The notes under the pieces: model-generated | Database searches by the model: none | What the model was told of the DNA's origin: nothing | The model's input: only the letters and a program-made list of their open reading frames with translations | Program-made: the position numbers and the translations under genes | Shown: in pieces, positions 21,303-30,970 of the stretch | How positions within the stretch are numbered: position 1 is the first letter of the stretch | Layout: every line of letters begins with the position of its first letter | DNA from: an uncultured Lachnospiraceae bacterium | Lineage (GTDB): Bacteria > Bacillota > Clostridia > Lachnospirales > Lachnospiraceae | DNA length: 64,000 bases | NCBI GenBank assembly: GCA_947589315.1 | Contig: CANPZE010000010.1 | Location: forward strand, 1-64,000 | Direction: 5' to 3'

Positions 21303-22042
21303 TACCTCACCCCCCCGTCAACCCGTATCGTCTGCCCCGTGATATGTGAGGACATATCCGACATCAGAAACAGCAGGACCTTTGCCACTTCCCCAGGCTC
21401 CCCTATTCTTTTCAGGTCTGTTTTACCAGCCGCCTCCTGTATCCTCACTGAAGACAGCGGATCTTCCCATAATCCCCGCACTGTACCGGCCGCCACTGAG
21501 TTTACGCGAATCCCCCCACGCCCCAGTTCTATTGCAATGGAACGCATCGCCCCCAGCAGGGCCGCAACGGCTGCAGCGTGGGCTGTCAGCCTTTCACCCC
21601 CGTCAAGGGCTGCTATACCTGACACAAAGGCGATGCTTCCCCTTCCTTTCTGCATCATATGTTTAGCAATGCCCTGGGTAAAAATGACCGTAGAAAGAAA
21701 CTCATCCCGCATGATCTCCCCAAGTTCATCCGTTTCCATCTCGCCAAAACAAGTTTCCCTGGTCTTCCCCGCCAGATTCACAAGACCCTGGATTCCCCCG
21801 CTCCTGGCATTTATCTTCCCGATTGCCTCTTTTGTCTCACTGCTGTCTGACATGTCAAAATACAGTGGGGAGACCTGAACATGGTGTTCTTCCCCCAGAG
21901 CCTTGCAGTAATCTTCAAACCCGCTGGTGCACTTATCTGCACACGCAAAAATATCAGCCCCGTTTTCCGCCATGTATGCCAGAGTCTGTTTCCCCAGCTC
22001 CGACCGGCATTTTGTCACTACTATAGTTTTTCCGCTGAGCAT
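21302..22042 (-). CDS. SDR-family oxidoreductase (second, possibly catalytically altered)
   Basis: SDR fold and C-terminal MSDMSSHITGQTIRVDGGVR, but N-terminal VVTKCRSELGKQT and active-site region LTAHAAAVAALL lack the usual TGxxxGIG and YxxxK. Confidence 0.8.
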   Translation of the reverse strand: MLSGKTIVVTKCRSELGKQTLAYMAENGADIFACADKCTSGFEDYCKALGEEHHVQVSPLYFDMSDSSETKEAIGKINARSGGIQGLVNLAGKTRETCFGEMETDELGEIMRDEFLSTVIFTQGIAKHMMQKGRGSIAFVSGIAALDGGERLTAHAAAVAALLGAMRSIAIELGRGGIRVNSVAAGTVRGLWEDPLSSVRIQEAAGKTDLKRIGEPGEVAKVLLFLMSDMSSHITGQTIRVDGGVR

Positions 22043-22084
22043 TTCGAACCTCCTGTATTCCCCGCCGCAAACGGATTTCCTTCA

Positions 22085-23050
22085 TCAACTTATTTCCATT
22101 AATATCCGTGACGCAATCTGTTCCGCTGTCAGCTTGCAACATTCCAGCAGGTAATGGTAATCCCCCGCAGCAGGTACAAAGTCTTCAATGCCCAGACGGA
22201 TCTGGACCGGTTTATCTTTGACCTCCGAAAGCGCCTCTGCCACCGCAGATCCCAGCCCGCCCCTTACATTGTGTTCTTCTACCGTCACGATCATGCGATA
22301 AGACAGGTCAGACAAAAGGGCCGCCGTGTCCAGTGGCTTGATCGTATGCATGTTAAGGATCTTCACGGATATCCCTTCCTTGTCCAGCAGATCCGCGGCC
22401 TTGACACATTCACCGAGAAGGGTCCCACATCCAACGATCAGGACATCCTTGCCGTCCCGGATCAGGTTTGCCTTGCCGATCTGGAACCGATAAGCTTCCG
22501 ACCGGTTAATGACGGGAAGGCGTGTTCCTCCTGTCAGCCAGATATAAGTAGGCCTGTCATTCAAAAGTGCCGCCGTAACAGCAGAATAAATCTCTGCCCC
22601 GTCACAAGGTGCGATAACATCAATTCCCGGAACAGACCTGACCATTGCAAGCTCACTTATGCCAAAATGGGAACCTCCGGTCCATGAATTTGCAAGCCCG
22701 CTTCCCATCCCCACCACCTTTACGTTAGAAGACATCAGCCCCAGAAAACACCTGATCTGGTCCGCACAGCGGTGGCTTGCAAATGCAGCCCAAGATGTAG
22801 CGATGCTCGGCGTCTCTTTGGATGAAAGACCGGCAGCTACTGCGACCATGTTCTGTTCTGCTATCCCCACATCCACAAAACGCTCCGGATATTTATCAGC
22901 AAACCTGGAAAAGCCGGAACCCACTCCCAAGTCTGCTGATACAGCATAAAACTTTTTTTCCTCAGCCATGTCAAATACCGCCTGGCCAAGAGTTCCCCTT
23001 GCACCCATGTAGGATAGGAACTTGATACCCCGGTCGTCCATTTCCATCAT
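22085..23050 (-). CDS. Transketolase, C-terminal subunit
   Basis: GSGFSRFADKYPERFVDVGIAEQNMVAVAAGLSS; VEEHNVRGGLGSAVAEAL. Confidence 0.9.
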   Translation of the reverse strand: MMEMDDRGIKFLSYMGARGTLGQAVFDMAEEKKFYAVSADLGVGSGFSRFADKYPERFVDVGIAEQNMVAVAAGLSSKETPSIATSWAAFASHRCADQIRCFLGLMSSNVKVVGMGSGLANSWTGGSHFGISELAMVRSVPGIDVIAPCDGAEIYSAVTAALLNDRPTYIWLTGGTRLPVINRSEAYRFQIGKANLIRDGKDVLIVGCGTLLGECVKAADLLDKEGISVKILNMHTIKPLDTAALLSDLSYRMIVTVEEHNVRGGLGSAVAEALSEVKDKPVQIRLGIEDFVPAAGDYHYLLECCKLTAEQIASRILMEIS

Positions 23051-23859
23051 ATAAGGCCTACCTCCCCCCTTGCCGTACAGAGAAGTTTCCCCTGCAAGAC
23101 CTTCTCATGCCAGGTAAAGTCATTTTCCATGAAAGATATTCCTTTTCCCTTTACTGTGTCAGCAATAACCGCCAGTGGTGTTTCCTTCCCCGCCGAAAAT
23201 GCTGCCCTCAGGGATGCAAAATCATGGCCGTTGGCTTTTTCCACTTTCCATCCAAACGCTGCCAGCCTGTCCGGCAGAGCGGACTGGCTTATGATCGACT
23301 CCGTGTCACCGTCCAACTGCAGCCGGTTCCGGTCAACAACAAGCGCCAGATTATCAAGCTTTAACTGGGCGGACAGCATCACTGCCTCCCACAGGGAACC
23401 CTCATCGCATTCCCCGTCTCCCACAACACAATATATCCTTCCATCCCGTCCTTCCCTTTTCCCCCGTATGGCAAGCCCTGCCGCAAATGGCAGGCCCAGG
23501 CCCAAACTGCCGGTAGAGCACTTTATAAGCAGCTCCTCATTCATTGTTAGCTCCTCTGAATACTGGGAGCCATTCTTCTGATACTCCTCCACAAACGGGT
23601 GTTTCAGAAGGCCGCATTCCTCCAGAACCGCATAATATGCCAGCGCGGCATGCCCCTTGCTTACAACAAGGATATCTTTCTCCCGGTCCTCTATGCCCGC
23701 AGTTGATATATTGGAAATATCACTTACAATGCTTAGCAGGATTTCCACGCAAGACAGGGAACTTCCCCAATGGATCGCGTTATTACAATAATCTGCAACG
23801 GAAACCATTGTCCTGCGTACATTTTGTGCCATTTTTACCAGATTTTCTATTTCTGTCAT
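23047..23859 (-). CDS. Transketolase, N-terminal (TPP-binding) subunit
   Basis: HWGSSLSCVEILLSI, VSKGHAALAYYAVL, CVVGDGECDEGSLWEA, DTVKGKGISFMEN. Confidence 0.92.
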   Translation of the reverse strand: MTEIENLVKMAQNVRRTMVSVADYCNNAIHWGSSLSCVEILLSIVSDISNISTAGIEDREKDILVVSKGHAALAYYAVLEECGLLKHPFVEEYQKNGSQYSEELTMNEELLIKCSTGSLGLGLPFAAGLAIRGKREGRDGRIYCVVGDGECDEGSLWEAVMLSAQLKLDNLALVVDRNRLQLDGDTESIISQSALPDRLAAFGWKVEKANGHDFASLRAAFSAGKETPLAVIADTVKGKGISFMENDFTWHEKVLQGKLLCTARGEVGLI

Positions 23860-23888
23860 CTATATCTCCCTTTTCTGAAAGGTATTGC

Positions 23889-25067
23889 TCACCGCACAGA
23901 CACTTTCCTCGTCATTTCCCTGACAACGTCGCGCCCGTCCCAGATGAAGCCAAAATCCATCGCATGGCCGACCGGCACGATCCTGTCGATGCCGTCCGGC
24001 GCGTTTGAAAGAATAAACTGGCGGAGCATATCCTCCTCAAACCCAATATAGGATATCGTCTGAAGCTCCCACGTACATACCGGCAAGATCTCGCCCAAGT
24101 CAGAAATATCATACTCATAAAAATAACCGCTGTTGCCCATGTTTTCCAGGACGCCATCACTTAAGCTTTCCAGCTCAACCCTCATGAGCCTGCAGTCCCT
24201 CCCCATTGTCATCCTGCATTTATTCCCAGCGGCATACTTGCAGAATGTAAGGAGCTTGTCGGCTGTCGTCACCTCCGCGATCGGGTACTCCGATATTTCC
24301 CCATACAGCGCATCCCAGAAGACCTTTTTCGCTTCCTCCGTCCTGTCTCCCGTCCAAAAAACGATCCGCGGTGAAGAACAAGCATTCTGATCTGTCAAAT
24401 AAGTATCATTGTAAAAGTCATGCGCCGTCTTCCCCGGGTCATATTCAGACAGATACCTGTCCGCATTGATCAGACATACAGAAAAACGGTTGGCAAATGT
24501 AATCTCCACTGCCCTCGGCGGAATCGGCGACTGCCGGATCGTGTTCACCGTATTGTCTCCGCCCCATATGATACGGGTATGGCATTTTGAGGAAAGCCCG
24601 TCCGTTATATTCTTATCATGTGGATATTTGATCAGGCATACACGTTCCGCCATCTCCGGATCATCCTGCAGCGCGGCCCGCAGTACATCGCAGAAAATGT
24701 CAGCCTGTTCAAATCTGCGGGACGGCAGCCGGATGACATTCGTGTTCCCGGTAAGGATCCCCGTCGCGAGCGAGTATGCAAACGACAGCGCCACATTTCC
24801 CGGCGCTATGTGGAAGGCGAGCCCCCTGCCCAGATGCCCCGTAAGGTCATTATATTTTCCGATTTCCCTCCGTATATTGCTTTTCCTTAGCCAGAATGCC
24901 AACGCGACCAAATCCGGATAGCTCTGACAATTTTTTGCCTTCAGTATTTCGGCGGACAGTTTCCCGCAAAAGCTGACGGCGCGCTCATCAAACGGTTTCC
25001 AAGCGCGGACATCATGTATCCGCTCCATCCTTATTTTATCTCCAACTATGTACTCAATCTGCCCCAT
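23889..25067 (-). CDS. LuxC-like acyl-CoA/acyl-thioester reductase
   Basis: GRGLAFHIAPGNVALSFAYSLATGILTGNTNVIRLPSR; DQNACSSPRIVFW; homologous in sequence to 46322-47515. Confidence 0.8.
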   Translation of the reverse strand: MGQIEYIVGDKIRMERIHDVRAWKPFDERAVSFCGKLSAEILKAKNCQSYPDLVALAFWLRKSNIRREIGKYNDLTGHLGRGLAFHIAPGNVALSFAYSLATGILTGNTNVIRLPSRRFEQADIFCDVLRAALQDDPEMAERVCLIKYPHDKNITDGLSSKCHTRIIWGGDNTVNTIRQSPIPPRAVEITFANRFSVCLINADRYLSEYDPGKTAHDFYNDTYLTDQNACSSPRIVFWTGDRTEEAKKVFWDALYGEISEYPIAEVTTADKLLTFCKYAAGNKCRMTMGRDCRLMRVELESLSDGVLENMGNSGYFYEYDISDLGEILPVCTWELQTISYIGFEEDMLRQFILSNAPDGIDRIVPVGHAMDFGFIWDGRDVVREMTRKVSVR

Positions 25068-25079
25068 AAAAACTCCTCA

Positions 25080-26162
25080 TCAAAAGCTGGACGCATATGT
25101 GTCACTGCACCCGCGCAGCTCCGCGTTTTTCAGCCTTCCCTTAATGCGGAAATATTTTCCCAGCCGCCCGCACGGGCAGTCATCCTCCCCGCAGACCACC
25201 CCCTCGTCCTCGGAAAGGAGGACATGTCCGGGATAGGAATGCGGCAGGACCGAAACCAGCTCCATCATCCCGGGTTCCCCGAATTCACATACGGACAAGT
25301 CCGCGCCGCGCCGCGCAATGACATCCGAAAAAATGCTTGCATGATAATGGCCATATTCACACTCATAGTAAACCGTACCTGACTGCTCCGCCATTCCGTA
25401 CTCATTGTAAACATGATTAATGTTGCACTGTCCGCTAAGCTTTTCCTGAAATGTCTGCGCGGAAACTTTCATACTCTCCATCTTTTTCCACCCTCCGGAA
25501 TGGATCAGTATCCCGTCATGAAAATCCAGCTTCATGCCCATGTCCCTTAGGGCACAATACAAATGCCGCCATACCATGAACGTGAATCCAAACAGCAGGA
25601 TCTGTTGGTCCTTGTGCTTTTCAAGAAATGCTGTCACTCCCTCAACATCCAGGCTCATGTCATCCTTCAACGCAAATATCCGGTCTGATCCGAACAGGGA
25701 AAAGAACAGGGCTGCCGCCCCGCGCGCCGTATAAGCCTCACGACTTTTTATGACCGCAGGACTGTCAATGATCACAAAAGGCATCCTCTTAATCCCCAGG
25801 AATCCTGACGTCACCCTGACCCCCACATTCTGCTGCGCGATCGCTGTCTGGCGGTCCAAGTAGAGCCTGCTGGTCTTCTGCCCGCTGGAACCGCTTGAGG
25901 ACATGCTTTTCGCCAGATCCTCGTCCGATACGCTCTTTAACGGCATCTCCTTAAACATGCGAACCGGAATCATCGGCAATTGCTCATAATGCTCAATCTT
26001 GCCATATGGATCAAACCCTAATCCATCAAGAATATTCCGGTACTCTTTGCAATTTTCATAATGATATGCCGTGAGTTCCGTCAGCATCTGTGTCAGGATG
26101 GCTGATTTTTCCGCTTTTGCAAGCGAATACGGCTTTCTTTTTATTAGCTCATCAAGCGTCAT
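25080..26162 (-). CDS. LuxE-like acyl-protein synthetase
   Basis: MSSSGSSGQKTSRLYLDRQT; HVYNEYGMAEQSGTVYYECEYGHYH; DDCPCGRLGKYFRIKGRLKNAELRGCSDTYA. Confidence 0.82.
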   Translation of the reverse strand: MTLDELIKRKPYSLAKAEKSAILTQMLTELTAYHYENCKEYRNILDGLGFDPYGKIEHYEQLPMIPVRMFKEMPLKSVSDEDLAKSMSSSGSSGQKTSRLYLDRQTAIAQQNVGVRVTSGFLGIKRMPFVIIDSPAVIKSREAYTARGAAALFFSLFGSDRIFALKDDMSLDVEGVTAFLEKHKDQQILLFGFTFMVWRHLYCALRDMGMKLDFHDGILIHSGGWKKMESMKVSAQTFQEKLSGQCNINHVYNEYGMAEQSGTVYYECEYGHYHASIFSDVIARRGADLSVCEFGEPGMMELVSVLPHSYPGHVLLSEDEGVVCGEDDCPCGRLGKYFRIKGRLKNAELRGCSDTYASSF

Positions 26163-26163
26163 T

Positions 26164-27018
26164 TTAAAATCCTTTCAACCGAAACCGTTCCGGCTCTTTC
26201 TCATGGTTTTCCTCATAATCACGATAACGTGCACGCCCTGCTTCTGTGAATGGCTCCAACAGACCCTCTCGAATGACTCCGATGCAGGCTGTGCATATGC
26301 CACAGGGCTCACATGTTCCATCTGCGCGCTTCACCGGGTCCTGGCAAAAATTTGTCCTAGAACGCACCTGCAAATATCCGTTCTCCTCATACCATTTCCA
26401 TACATCCCGTTTGTACATCCCCTGGCCCGCAATCGGAAAACGCAGACCGCGAAACAATGTATATAAATTCTTGTCAATGCCTTCCTCGCGCAAACACAAC
26501 AACAATCTCTCAGTTTCTTTATCCATTATCACCATCGTTGGATATGACTTAAACACCGGCATATTTTCCTCGAAATCATCTCGTAAAAGGCCAATCTCGA
26601 CATTTCCGCCAAAATGCTCCGCCAAAGAAGCGCATGCAATATACTGCGGCGAGAGAAACGCACCATCTGCATAAATCTGCTGACTTCCCGCCGGCGGCAG
26701 CTTTCCGCCGTTTTTCTCCTTATACTGTATCAGCAAGCGCATATAAATGTTCCGATGCGCCCTTACAATTTCACGATTTTTTACCCTTGGATCATCTTTT
26801 TCAAACACGACAGGAGACAAAATTTTTGCTTTCGTGCGTGGATCCGCGAGAAGAAGTTCCCGTATGCCCGCAATTGCCGCAAGCTCTTGTGGCTCTGAAA
26901 GCCGAAAGGTCTGCCCTTTAATGTAAAACGGGCGGACTGTAACCGGAAAGCGCGACAGCTGCGTAACGATAAACGTACTGTCAACCCCTCCCGACCAACA
27001 TACATTATATGTTTTCAT
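26164..27018 (-). CDS. PP-loop ATPase-like protein with Cys cluster
   Basis: MKTYNVCWSGGVDSTFIVTQLSRFPVTVRPFYI; C-terminal CQDPVKRADGTCEPCGICTAC. Start MKTYNV preferred; TGATG context with the upstream frame. Confidence 0.65.
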   Translation of the reverse strand: MKTYNVCWSGGVDSTFIVTQLSRFPVTVRPFYIKGQTFRLSEPQELAAIAGIRELLLADPRTKAKILSPVVFEKDDPRVKNREIVRAHRNIYMRLLIQYKEKNGGKLPPAGSQQIYADGAFLSPQYIACASLAEHFGGNVEIGLLRDDFEENMPVFKSYPTMVIMDKETERLLLCLREEGIDKNLYTLFRGLRFPIAGQGMYKRDVWKWYEENGYLQVRSRTNFCQDPVKRADGTCEPCGICTACIGVIREGLLEPFTEAGRARYRDYEENHEKEPERFRLKGF

Positions 27019-27114
27019 CAGGCCGCCCTCCATCCCATGATTCCATTGTTATGGACAAAATCCTTGCCATGGGACAAATTCCTGCCTGCTATTCCATATA
27101 ATGTTCCTGCTATT

Positions 27115-27984
27115 CTATACCCCCCCCCTTGCGATCATATCCTGTTTTTTCAGTTCTTTTTCGCGCCTAAAATAACGTTCGAGAGCTACAGGGCTGAAAC
27201 GGTTTGTAATGCCGTCACGATACGTATGCACACAGGTCCAGCACTGCCCACAAGGCTCGCCATCTATCGGATCATAACAAAACCAGGTCAAATCCATCAC
27301 ATCCTCACAATCCATCTTTTTGTACTCTTCCACTAATTCCGGCTTAAGCGGGGCATTATAAAATGAAAATGCAAAATTTCCAAAAATCTTATATCCATCT
27401 GCCGACCCGCATTTCTCCTTATTCAAGACATACTGCTTAAAGTATCCATTGTCTATTTCTTCTATCGCGTCGCTGCCGCCGACAGCTTCCATAAATTTAT
27501 TAACGTATCTCGCCGTAATGCCAACTTCCACTGGTTCTTTCCGGCTGTTGGCATACGCCGCGAGCCACTGATACTGCGAATCAATGTACAGATCAAGATT
27601 CACCGCATTGAGAACGCCGCGTCCCGTCGCCAGCTGGTCACGCCGCGGCTTCATCATGGATATATATATCCTGCGAAACGCCACCGCGACCTCATGATCA
27701 TACGGAAGAATATCATACACAAAATCAGAATGCGTCACATCATAACCTGACTTCGATTTGCTTACTATTTTCAACGGCAGAATCTCCGCCTTTGTCGCTG
27801 GCTTATGCCGTAACAGAGCGCTAATCCGCTTAATGGCGTTCAATTCATAAAACTCGCTTTTCCTCATGTCGGAAGCGATTCCCGTACAATAAACCGGCTG
27901 GATGCGGATTGGATAACGCGACATCTGCACAATGCGAAATGTGGAATCAAATCCACCTGTCCAAAATATCTCATACGTTTTCAT
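27115..27984 (-). CDS. PP-loop ATPase-like protein with Cys cluster (paralogue of the neighbour)
   Basis: MKTYEIFWTGGFDSTFRIVQMSRYPIRIQPVYC; CYDPIDGEPCGQCWTC; a poly-C tract (27120-27128) lies over the 3' end. Confidence 0.65.
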   Translation of the reverse strand: MKTYEIFWTGGFDSTFRIVQMSRYPIRIQPVYCTGIASDMRKSEFYELNAIKRISALLRHKPATKAEILPLKIVSKSKSGYDVTHSDFVYDILPYDHEVAVAFRRIYISMMKPRRDQLATGRGVLNAVNLDLYIDSQYQWLAAYANSRKEPVEVGITARYVNKFMEAVGGSDAIEEIDNGYFKQYVLNKEKCGSADGYKIFGNFAFSFYNAPLKPELVEEYKKMDCEDVMDLTWFCYDPIDGEPCGQCWTCVHTYRDGITNRFSPVALERYFRREKELKKQDMIARGGV

Positions 27985-29419
27985 TCTTCATCAGCCTTTC
28001 TTTTAATTCGCGCTTCAACACCTTGCCTGTTCCATTCGTCCTCGGCAGGACATCCAATTCATATATATTTTCAGGTCTTGGAACTTTAAATTTATCCAAT
28101 TTCCTTTCAAGAATTTCTGCCAATTCAAACGGCGGCAAAGCATCCCCCCTCCAAACAACAAACAGCGCGGGCATCTGCCCCATAACCTTATCCGGTTTTG
28201 GTACGCATGCGCACTCCTTCACGCCATCCACGCATAATACGGCGTCCTCTACTTCAACCGGCGAAATCTTGTTCGCCCCACTGACAATCATATCATCCCT
28301 GCGTCCAAGAATGTATACCATGCCATCCTCCCCACGATAACCCAAATCTGCGGAAAGAACCCGGCCATCCCTCATCATCTCAGCCGTCAGCTCCGGCTCA
28401 TTCAGGTAACCAGACATCAGCGTTCCACCTTCGGTGGCAATAATGCCGGGATGATTGCGGCTGCTGTTTTCTATCACAGCTCCCTCATCATCCAAAAAGA
28501 CGATTTTGGAATGAAGACCTTCTTTTCCAACGCAATTCGGTTTCGGCGAATAGGCGCTCCACTCAAAATATGCCGAGCCCACCGCCTCTGTAGAACCAAA
28601 ATCATTGAACAGCCGCACGTTTGGGAGAAGCTCCCGCAATCTCTCTTTGTCATGTTCCGGAATCACCGCGCTGCCAACACTGACAATGCGTATCTGCGGA
28701 GCCACCTCAAGTAGCAGCTTTTCCGCGCGGCTCAAAATCTGCGCGACCTGCGCCGGAACAAACTGCAGAATGTTGCAATTATATTTTTTTACGGCGCCAA
28801 AAACATTTCCAAAGAGCATCGCCGCTCCCATAATAACGGCGGTTCCCCCGCAGACCAACATCGCTTCCAAGCGCCTCAATCCTCCGCTATGGGAAAGCGC
28901 CTGCGGAATAAGAGCCGTATCGTCAGAAGTCAATTCATAAGAATGCCTCACGTTGTCTGCCCCGCAGAACCTGCATCGAAAGCTGGACATGACACCCTTG
29001 CTTTTCCCTGTGGTCCCTGTTGTGCAGATCACACATGCAACCCTCTCTGGATCAGGCGGTGTAAATGCCGCTTCCTCATTGGAAAGTCGGTATTCTACCG
29101 GCAAAATTTCAGCGTCAAACTGCTTCCCGAGTTCCGACAGCCTTTCATCGCTCACCGTTGCTTCTACAGGAATCGCCATGCCGCCTGCCACTTGTATCCC
29201 ATAAAACGCAATCAAGTGCGCAATCGTCTGTCGCGTCTGCAAGATATAGTATTTATCAGACTGGATCGATTTCGCGTACCTGAGTATGCCTGACCAGAAC
29301 ATTGCATACGATATCTTTTCGCCACTTATAGCATCAATCAGGCAGACCTTATCCGGCATATTCTCAGCATAATACTGGATCCTGGATAATATTGTCTCAT
29401 TATCTTTCAAGTTACTCAC
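27971..29419 (-). CDS. AMP-dependent acyl/amino-acid ligase (adenylate-forming)
   Basis: VICTTGTTGKSKGVM, NDFGSTEAVG, YILGRRDDMIVSGANKISPVEVED, RTNGTGKVLKREL. Confidence 0.9.
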   Translation of the reverse strand: MSNLKDNETILSRIQYYAENMPDKVCLIDAISGEKISYAMFWSGILRYAKSIQSDKYYILQTRQTIAHLIAFYGIQVAGGMAIPVEATVSDERLSELGKQFDAEILPVEYRLSNEEAAFTPPDPERVACVICTTGTTGKSKGVMSSFRCRFCGADNVRHSYELTSDDTALIPQALSHSGGLRRLEAMLVCGGTAVIMGAAMLFGNVFGAVKKYNCNILQFVPAQVAQILSRAEKLLLEVAPQIRIVSVGSAVIPEHDKERLRELLPNVRLFNDFGSTEAVGSAYFEWSAYSPKPNCVGKEGLHSKIVFLDDEGAVIENSSRNHPGIIATEGGTLMSGYLNEPELTAEMMRDGRVLSADLGYRGEDGMVYILGRRDDMIVSGANKISPVEVEDAVLCVDGVKECACVPKPDKVMGQMPALFVVWRGDALPPFELAEILERKLDKFKVPRPENIYELDVLPRTNGTGKVLKRELKERLMKNENV

Positions 29420-29828
29420 GCCGACTCCTCTCTACCAATTCAACCACCCCAACATCCTTATTGTACATAAAAACACCGGATGACTCGTAACCATAAATAT
29501 CTGTCGTCAAAATCTGCCCCATCCGCCGAAATCCCATCCCGCGGAGTCTTCCCATCTCGTGTTCCAGATCTCGGACTTCCAAGCAGACATGGTACAAGGT
29601 GCATGGCTTATCTTCCACCATATTCGTCACAGCACAAGGTTTATCCGCATCATGGGGAGATATCAGTTCCACTATTATCCCCCACTCCACAAAGCAAAAA
29701 TCCAAGTTCCGGTCTTCATCAACGGTTTCGTGGAAAAATTCCGCACCAAGCACTTCGAATGCCAACTTCGCGTCCCCGGGCGAACGCACGGCAAACCCAA
29801 TGTGGTGGAAACTGTTTAGCCCTTGCAT
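29412..29828 (-). CDS. VOC (glyoxalase/epimerase-like) protein
   Basis: HHIGFAVRSPGDAKLAFEVLGAEFFH ... YHVCLEVRDLEHEM ... FMYNKDVGVVELVE. Confidence 0.8.
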   Translation of the reverse strand: MQGLNSFHHIGFAVRSPGDAKLAFEVLGAEFFHETVDEDRNLDFCFVEWGIIVELISPHDADKPCAVTNMVEDKPCTLYHVCLEVRDLEHEMGRLRGMGFRRMGQILTTDIYGYESSGVFMYNKDVGVVELVERSRRE

Positions 29829-30052
29829 TTTTCAACGAGCGTAGCTATCGCGTCAACCGACTCAAAGTTCTCCGACAGAACGTCCTCGGGATCGATTTCA
29901 ATGTCAAAACCACTCTCTAACTCCATGATCAGGTTCATGATGTCAAGGGAATCCAGTGTCCCATCTGATACAAGTTTGTCGCTGTCCAACTTCGCCTCTG
30001 CGCTCTTTTTTACTTTCATTATGATTTCCCTGATAAGTTCTTTGTTGTCCAT
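29816..30052 (-). CDS. Acyl carrier protein
   Basis: 78 aa; SDGTLDSLDIMNLIMELESGFDIEIDPEDV with the DSL phosphopantetheine attachment motif. Confidence 0.9.
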   Translation of the reverse strand: MDNKELIREIIMKVKKSAEAKLDSDKLVSDGTLDSLDIMNLIMELESGFDIEIDPEDVLSENFESVDAIATLVEKCKG

Positions 30053-30170
30053 GATTTATTCTCCTTTTTCTTTGCTTATATGAGTTTTCCGGTTATTTTT
30101 AATCGTCCCGGTATTCTCCAACACTTACGTCTTCCTTTTATCTTCCAATGTTATCCGAACACCTTCATTA

Positions 30171-30845
30171 TCACTTTAATGTTCGTTTCAAAAGCAAATC
30201 CATTCCCTTTAAATTCATGGGTTGCATACGTATTTCTGTGTTCGCTGCTATTGTATGGCTCTGCATATTCTTATTAAGACAAACACCTGCGCCTACCAGG
30301 TTATAATCTCCCATTTTCAAATTGTCCACAACCGTGCAGCTATCGCCCAGGAAATTATGGTTTCCTATAGACACTTGTCCACACACACGATTATCTCCTG
30401 CAAAAAAATTATAGTTTCCCAAAACTGAATCATGTCCCAGCGCGGAACGCGCACCAATTATATTTCCATTCCCAATGACCGCATCTGATCCCAGATAGAC
30501 GTTTGGAAAAATTAGATTTCCATCCCCGATAAATTTTGCATAGTTCAAAACACTTGTATGAATGAAAGAAGATATATCCCAGCCGTCCTTCCTGCATCTT
30601 TCTAAAATTATCTTCCTATTTTCACTCATTCTAGAATATCCGACCACAATCAATAACGTGATTTCATCTTTACTGTAACAATTCCCCAATTCTTCATAGG
30701 GAAGGATTTTCTTTCCATAAAAAAAACCTTCCTTAATATATTTTCTGTCCTGAACATAAGCAAGCATCTCATCTCCGGCATCTTCGATAAAATTGCATAA
30801 ATCTTTTGCTATCCCATTCGTCCCAAAAATAAGATATTTCTTCAT
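30171..30845 (-). CDS. NeuD-like sugar O/N-acyltransferase (left-handed beta-helix)
   Basis: MKKYLIFGTNGIAKDLCNFIEDAGDEMLAYVQDRKY...; hexapeptide-like GNGNIIGARSALGHDSVLGNYNFF. Start MKKY preferred over 30974. Confidence 0.8.
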   Translation of the reverse strand: MKKYLIFGTNGIAKDLCNFIEDAGDEMLAYVQDRKYIKEGFFYGKKILPYEELGNCYSKDEITLLIVVGYSRMSENRKIILERCRKDGWDISSFIHTSVLNYAKFIGDGNLIFPNVYLGSDAVIGNGNIIGARSALGHDSVLGNYNFFAGDNRVCGQVSIGNHNFLGDSCTVVDNLKMGDYNLVGAGVCLNKNMQSHTIAANTEIRMQPMNLKGMDLLLKRTLK

Positions 30846-30970
30846 AATTGTCTCCATAGTCAAGATAAACACGTTTAAACTTTTAACGCCTGATTCTATT
30901 TCTAATGTGCCAGTGCCGATAACCCTTGACATCCCTGCACTTGGCAGAAACATTAATATTGCCAAAATTT

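Noticed and set aside
21310-21316. C7 tract at the end of the second module L SDR as another phase-variable repeat
   Set aside because: Only 7 nt, encoding the common SDR C-terminal DGG(V) motif; shorter than the 9-10 nt tracts and close to chance.
21210-21878. 222-aa antisense ORF and many other 60-170 aa ORFs in the track
   Set aside because: They lie opposite well-supported genes (SDR, transketolase, LuxC/E, ligase), have no recognisable motifs or RBS context, and reflect codon bias of the real strand.
26164-27984. PP-loop proteins as queuosine (QueC) biosynthesis genes
   Set aside because: No QueD/QueE/QueF neighbours; two tandem paralogues within a glycan cassette. Only the PP-loop superfamily can be supported.
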